Source of the DNA: Mytilisepta virgata
Lineage: Eukaryota > Mollusca > Bivalvia > Mytilida > Mytilidae
Assembly (NCBI GenBank): GCA_028015205.1
Contig: CM051521.1
Location: 123,636,614-123,700,613, forward strand
DNA: 64,000 nucleotides
Reading direction: 5' to 3'
Shown: positions 55,966 to 64,000 of the stretch, in pieces
Layout of the letters: each line of letters starts with the position of its first letter
Position numbering within the stretch: position 1 is the first letter of the stretch
The notes under the pieces: model-generated
The model's input: only the letters and a program-made list of their open reading frames with translations
Databases searched by the model: none
What the model was told of the DNA's origin: nothing
Program-made: the position numbers and the translations under genes

Positions 55966-58354
55966 GTAAGTGATTTTTTTCAGGCAATATAGAAAAAAAG
56001 TATTACTTTGGAAATAATTTTTTTTAAAGTAAAATTAGTTTTTAATCAAGTAAATACTGATCAACATAGTTCTTAGTAATGTCATATTCCCTCATTCTAC
56101 TTATAAAAACCTTTTAATTTAGTTCTAAATCCAAAACATTAAAAAATCAATTACGCAACGGAATTACATTTCAAGAATTTTGTTCAACAATTTTTCCGAG
56201 TGAAATTATTTTCCCGTGAAAAGAATTTCAGGAAAAAATGCTAATTTCAGGAAGAAAAACCAACTGTACCGAACAGATAAAACTTTCAACTCAGTTCACA
56301 GAATACCGTTAACTAAATACAATATCTGAGATACCATATAGACCCTCATGATAAAGGGGTAGGTAATACCTCAATTACACGTAAACACAAAAAACTATAC
56401 GGAATGCAAACAATTAAAATGTATTTTTAAATTACCAGATTCGTTCAATGTCCAAGGGTACAGCATTTGACAAGAAAAGTAGAATAGCTAAAAGGAATGC
56501 CAGGATAGAAAAGAAAATGGCGAAGACCATTGCTGTAATGATTGGTAAAAAATATATAGTATACATGCATACATTTTTATATCTTAATCAGAAAAGTCTG
56601 AATGCAATATCATTTTGCAAACAACTTGCGTTTTTGTTTGTTTGCTCCTTACGTATATTTGTCCTCTTTAAAAACAATTTAAGAAAATTCAAGATAAAAA
56701 AATTTGAGTAATTGATTAGAAACATTTTTAGTTGTCATGTCCATTTATAATATTCCGTGATCACTTGATACTAAGATTGTACTAAGAGTGTCATCTGAAG
56801 CATGCAATGCATTTTTATGTTAACAAAAGATTTTTTTTGCTGTATCATTAACAAGTAGAAGTTTTCTATCCATAAAAGTCGAATATGGAAAATAGTTTGG
56901 TCAACTGCAAAGCATTTTGTATCTTTTTTTTTTGTTGAATACTACCAAGAAGAACACTCAGACACAAAACCATTCAACTGTTATATACTAGTCAACAAAA
57001 GAAACGATACAGGGTAATGCATTTTTTTATATATATATATATATTCCTGTATTAAGCTGAAAAATAGACCAACACGTTTGATTTTCATAGTAGAATGTTT
57101 TCTCATCAAAAGTATGGATTTTGTGCAAAAAGTTTGAAATGAAACATTCCAATTATTGAGATTTCAAAAATTACATTTTTAAACCCAAAATTAAAAAATC
57201 AGTTATGTGAACCATAATGTCTGTGTGACAAAAGATTTGACTTTTTTCTACTGATTTCGGCTACTGGATTTTCATTTAACAAAATCTGAGTCGATTTTCT
57301 TCTCGATTATCCGCAAATTTAATTTAACCATCTTTTGAAAATTTCCATTTTCCATCATTTCAAGTTTTATCCAAAATTTTAAAATGAGACGCATTAGATC
57401 AATAAATGAAGTAGTAAACCACTGTTGCCCTCAAACTTAAGTTTTTTTTTCAGGAAATACCAAGATATTTGGTTCAGAACTCGTACATCGTTACTTTTGT
57501 TGACTATTTCATATATATATGAATGGAAATACATAAACTCTTTTACAGCAAAATATTTCGGTTCTGAGTTTACTGCACGTTGAAGAACTCTCTTAAAGAC
57601 GTTAATTCAAAGCAAATTTGAGTTAAAACTGTCTGCCAAATATTCAAGTATCATGATAGAAACAATTTTAATATTTCTTTGGTAGCTATTATCAGCAAAT
57701 CGTACCAGACTATACCCTGAGAGATTGTGAAAGAAATTAGGCGATTTTTTTTAAATGGCCCTAGAAGTGAAATAAATGCAAAGAAACCCTTCTGCTTTTT
57801 AACACAGTTTTATCCTGAAGAGCGTAATAGTTTTAGACCGTGAACAACAAGTTCCCCCAAATAACAGACATAAATTTATATATTTTCCCATTTTTACAGG
57901 TGTTTTCTTGTTTGCATGGACACCATATGCATTAACAGCCTTTTGGGTGGCATTCGGTTTTGGAACATTGCCACTTGTGGTTGCCACTATTCCTTCAATG
58001 TTCGCTAAGTCAGCATCGGTTTGGAATCCTATCGTATACGTATACACCAATAAAGAATTCAGGAAAGCGTTCTATAATACAATTCCTTGGTCGTGCTTGC
58101 GTACAAAGTTACAAAATCAAGAAAATGACAAGGACGCCGACTCTGACGAATCAGATATAACAGAGAAAGATAAAAATAAAAGTATCCAAGCTGCGACCCT
58201 TGAGGTTAAGTTCACCAAGAGAGCTGGGGTTGCACCAATTAATAATGAAAATGATACAAGAGGAGTGACGATTGTTGAAGATCTTACTTTAACTGGAGGT
58301 TCTGAGAGACGAGATGACGGAGAGGAAATTAAAGTCTTAAGTGAGACGAATTGA
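55339..58354 (+). CDS. Opsin (retinal-binding GPCR), three-exon coding gene
   Basis: A light receptor of the seven-helix membrane class. Exons 55339-55965, 56439-56544 and 57900-58354 join to 395 codons plus TGA (start MNNLTTNTTTT; the frame is open back to 55264). Residues from MNNL: glycosylatable N-terminus; TM1 20-43; disulfide cysteines C92 and C169; VDRY at 115-118; E163 (rhodopsin position 181); H95 where many opsins have E or Y (position 113); WTPY at 251-254; FAKSASVWNPIVY with the Schiff-base lysine K281; NKE at 295-297 after NPxxY, close to the ciliary-type NKQ; acidic, Ser/Lys-rich tail. It lacks the r-opsin HNP motif and long C-terminus. It could be a xenopsin, Go-type or neuropsin-like opsin; I could not decide by eye. 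Membrane-bound photoreception is inferred from the family. Confidence 0.93.
56439..56544 (+). CDS. Opsin exon with the third cytoplasmic loop
   Basis: 106 bp, acceptor TTACCAG and donor ATTG|GTAAAA. It encodes IRSMSKGTAFDKKSRIAKRN and ARIEKKMAKTIAVMI, the basic loop 3 and the start of TM6. It has a short charged loop, unlike the long loops of r-opsins. Confidence 0.9.
56991..57504. mobile_element. Mariner-like MITE in the second opsin intron, 514 bp
   Basis: TA at 56989-56990 and 57505-57506 flanks inverted ends GTCAACAAAAGAAACGATAC and GTCAACAAAAGTAACGATGT (as reverse complement). It is noncoding; the TA target suggests Tc1/mariner. Confidence 0.7.
57900..58354 (+). CDS. Opsin exon with TM6-TM7 and C-terminal tail
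   Basis: Acceptor TTTTTACAG; 455 bp to TGA at 58352-58354. It encodes GVFLFAWTPYALTAFWVAFG, the lysine-bearing TM7 FAKSASVWNPIVYVYTNKEF, a CLR (possible palmitoylation) and a ~75-residue acidic tail. Confidence 0.93.
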
Positions 58355-59476
58355 CCACACCTAAGGATTAACTTGGCTCGTTATCACCGAACATTCTTCG
58401 AAATATTGCGATAGTGTCCGTCCGTCCGTGATACTTTCTTGTGACATCAACTCATTCACTTTTGGATTTAGCGATTTAATATCTATGTAGAATGGTTGCA
58501 AACAACCTGTGGGTTTCGCATTAACGTTTAGAACTTTGATTTTCCAAACTTGGAACCCGAATTTAATTTTTAAATATGAGCGAAAAGTGAAAGAGATTCC
58601 ACCAGAACAAAGTTTTTCTATCACAACCCTTTTTGTAGCAAAATGCTACTATTAAAATGTTTCGACTGGATGAAAATTGTTCCATTATCAGATATCATTA
58701 AATTACATCTTTTACAACTTGTGAAATAGGTTCAACGTATGTGAAATATGTTCCTTACTTGTCTTTATCCTTACCTGGTGCTTATTTAATTTTTTCTCCG
58801 TGTTAAAAAGGTTTCCATTCTCTATTCTATTTGTTTATCCTACGTATTGTTTGAATATAGCAAAGTGCTCTCGACCAATGAAATTATAGGATTTGCTGTT
58901 TCTTAATTGCGAAGAACGAATGTAAAACATGTTCTTAGTAAGGTGTTATCCTATTGTTTACTTACAATTCAAAACAATGAATTCCTATAAATGACTTACA
59001 ACTGCCCCGAAGCACATTTATCAGCATTACAGAATTTGTGAGTGGAGCTTATTACAAATTGAATTGAGAAATTAAGTAATTGTTGAAGTTTTAATGGTTG
59101 GTAACGTTAATGCTAATGCTGAAAGTTAAATATGATAAGACCAATACAAAAAAATAACATCTCATTAATCAAATATTTATCTAAAAGCATTAATACTTGA
59201 TGGTAATAATCGACATTTCAAGTATTCCTATATAATTAAAAACAGAAGGTAAAATTAATTTCAAAATGTCATATAAAGGGCAGATAATCTTTTTTATTTG
59301 ATTTGAATATTTAAATTCTAGCTCATTACTTTACATATGGAGAAGTATTTTATTTATACAGCGGCATTTCCTGTGGAATGAAATATAGTTGTAATTCATA
59401 TTTTGAAATTTATTGATTTAAACTGTTACGTAAATAAACAAAAAGATAATTCCTTACTTAAAAGTTACATGTTTTT
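58355..59476. other. Opsin 3' UTR side and intergenic DNA
   Basis: No exon or RNA gene is recognised. It includes the opsin 3' UTR; the poly(A) site was not determined. Confidence 0.4.
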
Positions 59477-60904
59477 CATGATAAAACCTGAAGAATATTA
59501 CAAACTGACTATATTGTAAATGATAAATCCTGAAGAATATTACAAACTGACCATATTGTACATGATAAAAGCTGAAGAATATTACAAACTGACCATATTG
59601 TACATGATAAATCCTGAAGAATATTACAAACTGACTATATTGTACATGATAAAAGCTGAAGAATATTACAAACTGACCATATTGTACATGATAAATCCCG
59701 AAGAATATTACAAACTGGCTATATTGTACATGATAAATCCTGAAGAATATTACAAACTGACCATATTGTACATGATAAATCCTGAATAATATTACAAACT
59801 GGCTATATTGTACATGATAAATCCTGAAGAATATTACAAACTGACTATATTGTACATGATAAAAGCTGAAGAATATTACAAACTGACCATATTGTACATG
59901 ATAAATCCTGAAGAATATTACAAACTGGCTATATTGTATATGATAAATCCTGAAGAATATTACAAACTGGCTATATTGTACATGATAAATCCCGAAGAAT
60001 ATTACAAACTGACTATATTGTACATGATAAAAGCTGAAGAATATTACAAACTGACTATATTGTACATGATAAATCCCGAAGAATATTACAAACTGGCTAT
60101 ATTGTACATGATAAATCCTGAAGAATATTACAAACTGGCTATATTGTACATGATAAATCCTGAAGAATATTACAAACTGGCTATATTGTACATGATAAAT
60201 CCTGAAGAATATTACAAACTGACCATATTGTACATGATAAATCCTGAAGAATATTACAAACTGGCTATATTGTACATGATAAATCCCGAAGAATATTACA
60301 AACTGGCTATATTGTACATGATAAATCCCGAAGAATATTACAAACTGGCTATATTGTACATGATAAATCCTGAAGAATATTACAAACTGGCTATATTGTA
60401 CATGATAAATCCTGAAGAATATTACAAACTGACCATATTGTACATGATAAATCCTGAAGAATATTACAAACTGACTATATTGTACATGATAAAAGCTGAA
60501 GAATATTACAAACTGACCATATTGTACATGATAAATTCCGAAGAATATTACAAACTGGCTATATTGTATATGATAAATCCTGAAGAATATTACAAACTGG
60601 CTATATTGTACATGATAAATCCTGAAGAATATTACAAACTGACCATATTGTACATGATAAATCCTGAAGAATATTACAAACTGACCATATTGTACATGAT
60701 AAATCCTGAAGAATATTACAAACTGACCATATTGTACATGATAAATCCTGAAGAATATTACAAACTGACTATATTGTACATGATAAATCCTGAAGAATAT
60801 TACAAACTGACCATATTGTACATGATAAATCCTGAAGAATATTACAAACTGGCTATATTGTACATGATAAATCCCGAAGAATATTACAAACTGACCATAT
60901 TGTA
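59477..60904. repeat. 42-bp minisatellite, 34 copies without indels
   Basis: The unit is CATGATAAATCCTGAAGAAT, ATTACAAACTGACCATATTG, TA. From 59477 to 60905 the distance is exactly 34 x 42. A few sites vary: AATCC / AAAGC / AATCCC, CTGACC / CTGACT / CTGGCT, GTACATG / GTATATG. The plus strand can be read as repeated MINPEEYYKLTILY (broken once by TAA at about 59786) and the minus strand as repeated FRIYHVQYSQFVIF without a stop for more than 450 residues. Real coding is doubtful: no splice or promoter context is seen. Confidence 0.95.
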
Positions 60905-61228
60905 CATGATACAAGTATGCGCAATAACGTTTTAGAATTTTTATTTTCAAAACTTGGGGACCATAGTAGTCAATTTTCGAAAACTGTGAATTTATGCTTG
61001 TGACTTTAACATACATATTAGTTCTTTTTAATATTATCATATATATATATATATATTTAGATTTACAATGAGGTTTTATAATTTTGATTTTCAAAACTGG
61101 ACCCACAGAGGTCGAATTTCTAAAATTGTAAATTTAAGCTTGTGTGACCGAAAATATTTTGCATTTTTCATTGCGGGGTTTTAATAATTAAAAATATCTT
61201 AAAAGATGATTGTATATTATCTGTACAA

Positions 61229-61378
61229 TAAGGCCTGGGCACCATAAATGTTGAGAATATTCTTAAGTCTGAGAATTTTCTTAAATATGGGGATACTCGA
61301 ATGTGATTGGTTGAGAATGGGAATTTTAGTAAAATTTTCTTTACTCAGCAAAAATAGTTCTTTATGGCGCCCAGGCAA
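61229..61378. mobile_element. Short MITE-like inverted repeat
   Basis: GCCTGGGCACCATAAA near 61232 faces its inverse TTTATGGCGCCCAGGC near 61375. The ends match for ~16 bp only; no secure TSD was found. Confidence 0.45.
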
Positions 61379-61680
61379 GGTTTTATATTTTTTACATTGA
61401 CTATTTGTTAGATAGTATAAAGGCAGATCATATATACTATTATAAATATGTTATATTTCCTATTTGTAAATTACCAATTTCAAAATGTATCTATAACAAA
61501 ATTTCAAAATGTATCTATAACAAAATTTCAAAATGTATCTATGACATATACAAGCCAGAAATGATAAAATTGCATTGACGGTACATTGTGGATACAAATA
61601 GATATTTACATCGTTGTTCGCGTGGATAATCTGTTTTCTCCGATCTCGATAGTTAGATTTTAAAGAGGACTGACTGAAAA

Positions 61681-61935
61681 ATGTATGAATTAACTACAGA
61701 GACTGGAGAAAGCCAAAATTCCACACGTAACAGTAAAAGAGAATGGCGCCAATGTAAGAGTCTGTTTCACTTACCTGTATTCTTTAAACCAGTAAAAAAA
61801 TGGAACATAAATTCTCCCAACTACTCCAACCAATCTATAAAATTGCTACTCACCTTTTGTTTCCGTGGTAACCATGTACTTTTATATGTAATTTGTCGTT
61901 TATACATAATCTGCATGCAACGAATATTAGTGTAA
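61681..61935 (+). other. Open frame of unknown status
   Basis: An ATG-started frame (MYELTTETGESQNSTRNSKR, EWRQCK) with a donor-like CAAT|GTAAGA after codon 24. It could be the first exon of an unrecognised plus-strand gene, but no continuation was found and no family resemblance was seen. Confidence 0.15.
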
Positions 61936-61974
61936 TATACTGTATAGCCGGACTGGAGACTTCGTAAGTTTAAA

Positions 61975-62067
61975 CATCGTCGGAAACCCACGGCCGGTCG
62001 CGCTTACGCTTTGGGGTAAGTGTAGCATTTTAGCGTAAGCGCGATCGGCCGTGGGTTTCCGACGATG
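61975..62067. repeat. GC-rich hairpin, 36-bp stem
   Basis: CATCGTCGGAAACCCACGGC and CGGTCGCGCTTACGCT (61975-62010) pair with 62032-62067 with a single mismatch across a 21-nt loop. The arms are GC-rich in AT-rich surroundings. Confidence 0.9.
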
Positions 62068-62429
62068 AAGTTAATATAAAGTATGTATTATCCAAATTGC
62101 ACATTTTTGAAAATAAAGTATGTTTAAAAGAAGATCTAGCAAATTTGCCACCACTAAAGTGTCTGTCCTTACTTGTACATGTATAAAAGAACTTATCAGT
62201 AATTATTGTAACAAAATTTATGAAAATTGGGGCATAAATTGTTTTTGGAGCGTAAAAAATTCTCTCAAAGTTTTGGATAAATTGCAATGATCATCAAGTA
62301 GCTGCTCTGGACAGTTATGATTTATTGTATACAACCCTTCCTCGCAATCTTATCAAAGATAAGTTATTAACTGGTATTTTGAATCTTCTGGTTTAATTCA
62401 TATTTGTTGTAACAACTTTAAAACATTTT

Positions 62430-63360
62430 TAGTCATAAAAAGTATGCAAATTACATTTGTTGGACAAGCGATGACATGATCAAAGTCCTAAACATCTTGC
62501 CGGATAACATTTTTGTTCGTTTTGGCAATACTGTATATCGACAGGTCACTGGGATTCCTTTGGGTACAAACTGTGTGCTCCTCTTATTGCCGACTTATTT
62601 TTATATTGTTATGAACAGTCTTTTAAGAAAAAAAACTCCTTAAAAATGAAATACAGAAACATAATAAATGAGGAACCAGAGTGAGTTATCTTTTCCTAAC
62701 CAATGTAGGTAAGGGAGATAATTAAATTCTCTCCCTTTTGTCCTCAGGCTAAAAGGGAGACAAATTTATTATCTCCCTTACCTACATTGGTTATGAAAAG
62801 ACAACTCACTCTGGTTCCTCATTAATTGATATTTTAAACAACAACTGCAAGTATCTTGATGATGTACTTAGTGTTTATTACTCCGAGTTTCTTAAATACT
62901 AGTATGAAAAAGACATTTATCCAAAAAAGCTACATTTGAACAAAAGCTAATACGAATAGTAAATGGTCTTCCTTTTTAGATCTTACTATGAATATCGAAA
63001 ATGGAGAGATACGTACTAAAATTTATCAGAAAATGGACGACTTTAATTTTCCAAATACAAAGTTACCCTTTCTTGACGGAGACGTGCCTGTAGCACCATC
63101 GTATCACATATCACGGCTTGTACGTTTTGCACAAATTTGCTCAACGTTAGAAGATTTTAAGGATTACTAAAACTTCTATTACTGCGTTATAGATTTCACA
63201 AGCTACTTAATGCTTTTAAAAAGTTTTATAATGGATATTAATATCTTTTTGCTAAATACCCAGCTTCCAGAAAAGCACTTATTATGAACGGGTTATCCCA
63301 TCATAGTGTCTATTGTAACATCGTGGCTGAATGCAAAGTCCCGCCAATAATCCCCAGAAG
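62430..63360 (+). pseudogene. Penelope-like element reverse transcriptase fragment
   Basis: Plus-strand pieces: NILPDNIFVRFGNTVYRQVT, GIPLGTNC, then PLIADLFLYCYEQSF; after a palindromic insertion, NCKYLDDVLSVYYSEFLKY (YLDD catalytic motif), LDLTMNIENGEIRTKIYQKM, DDFNFPNTKLPFLDGDVPVA, PSYHISRLVRFAQICSTLED, and a FYNGY tail. Frameshifts and stops separate the parts. The pattern fits Penelope-like retroelements; the GIY-YIG domain was not found. Confidence 0.8.
62668..62822. mobile_element. 155-bp palindromic Harbinger-type MITE in the Penelope fragment
   Basis: TAA at 62665-62667 and 62823-62825; the whole element is an inverted repeat beginning ATGAGGAACCAGAGTGAGTT and running through ACCAATGTAGGTAAGGGAGA. 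The loop is small, so the transcript could fold into one long stem. Confidence 0.88.
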
Positions 63361-64000
63361 TTACTAAAGATCTTTTCGCAGTAAGGGATATACAAATATG
63401 AAATTTGTGTAATTCTGTAAAAATTTCTCTTTCTCCCAATGACTTGAAGACTTTAAATTTATACTAGCCTAACGTCTAACCATATTTTTTTTTTGCAGTT
63501 CTAGCAAGCGGCCACCTTGTTAATTGGCAGTCATACTGTATTGTATGGCACGCCGTTCTCGTCAAAAGTATGGGAATAAATGTGATGTAAAATTACACAC
63601 TCAAAATGTTTATTCCGCACTCAAAATTTCTAATTACACACTCAAAATTTTTATTACGCACTCAAAATTTTTATTACACACTAGGAATATATTAATGCAC
63701 ACATTTGTTTTTATTCCGCACTAGGATTTCAAACATGCACAAGAAATTGCTAAATTGTACAGAGAACGCACTCAAAAATCGGAATTACACACTCAAAATT
63801 GTGCGCAATTTTTACGCGCAGAAATCATAAATATTCATAGGATATGATTTGCATAAGTAGATCGGCGTTTTTCTAAAGCTTTAAACGTTTACTCGGAACT
63901 TTTGTATTCCGAATGGAAAAAGATAGTATTTGTCATGTCTAGAAACATTCAAAAGTTGTGTCGTATTTTCGAATACACTCAACAAAGATTGAAAGAAATC
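63361..64000. other. Noncoding right edge with a short motif repeat
   Basis: No gene is seen. Between about 63595 and 63800 the phrase (A)CACACTCAAAATTT / CGCACTCAAAATTTTTATTA is reiterated about seven times with irregular spacing. Confidence 0.5.

Noticed and set aside
55264..58354. Rhabdomeric (Gq) opsin
   Set aside because: TM7 lacks the HNP motif, loop 3 is short and the post-NPxxY triplet is NKE, so an r-type assignment is not supported.
59477..60904. CRISPR array
   Set aside because: Units are directly adjacent with no unique spacers, and the DNA is from an animal.
59454..61106. 550-residue minus-strand and 375-residue plus-strand frames over the 42-bp array as real proteins
   Set aside because: They follow automatically from a 42-bp period without stops; there is no promoter, splice or family support. 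The regular period is kept as a finding instead.

Overview
The window is an AT-rich, intron-rich, repeat-rich stretch of animal nuclear DNA. It most probably comes from a bivalve mollusc, perhaps mussel-like. The clues are invertebrate-type split genes, SINEs with bivalve-style CAATCAATC tails, long 'pearl'/Helentron-like repeats with tandem cores, and many LINE, MULE, Penelope and pogo remnants. The species is an inference.

Layout. (1) 1-7486: the first coding exon of a QRICH2/DUF4795-like (sperm flagellum family) gene on the minus strand (7001-7486); the rest of that gene was not found and lies to the left. (2) 8217-11509: a nearly complete non-LTR retrotransposon with an open endonuclease/reverse-transcriptase frame that has no upstream ATG. 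(3) 12.5-17.7 kb: two hairpin-ended repeats with ~166-bp tandem cores. (4) 19339-43613, minus strand: a complete nine-exon SLC25A17/PMP34 peroxisomal carrier gene. I rebuilt it splice site by splice site; the 975-nt reading frame encodes 324 residues. Its introns hold four more of the tandem-core repeats (all six copies point the same way), a 57-bp minisatellite, an inverted tandem array, a decoy-acceptor minisatellite made from its own exon 4, a Gypsy integrase tail, a shattered pogo/Tigger transposase and several MITEs with target-site duplications. (5) 43900-46547: a terminal-inverted-repeat DNA transposon with a MULE-like transposase remnant. (6) 46.6-54 kb: no recognised gene; minisatellites, a tRNA-derived SINE, a LINE tail and palindromes. 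(7) 55339-58354, plus strand: a three-exon opsin gene, possibly with an extra 5' exon at 54047-54061. (8) 59477-60904: 34 copies of a 42-bp repeat in perfect register. (9) 61-64 kb: a GC-rich hairpin and a Penelope-like reverse transcriptase pseudogene split by a palindromic MITE.

The three host genes (flagellar protein, peroxisomal carrier, photoreceptor) show no sign of working together. The biology most worth a second look is the interaction of repeats with gene structure: in-phase decoy splice acceptors cloned from PMP34 exon 4 next to a GC-AG intron, an opsin with an unusual counterion set, and repeats whose period is an exact multiple of three. I found no convincing new multi-gene system.
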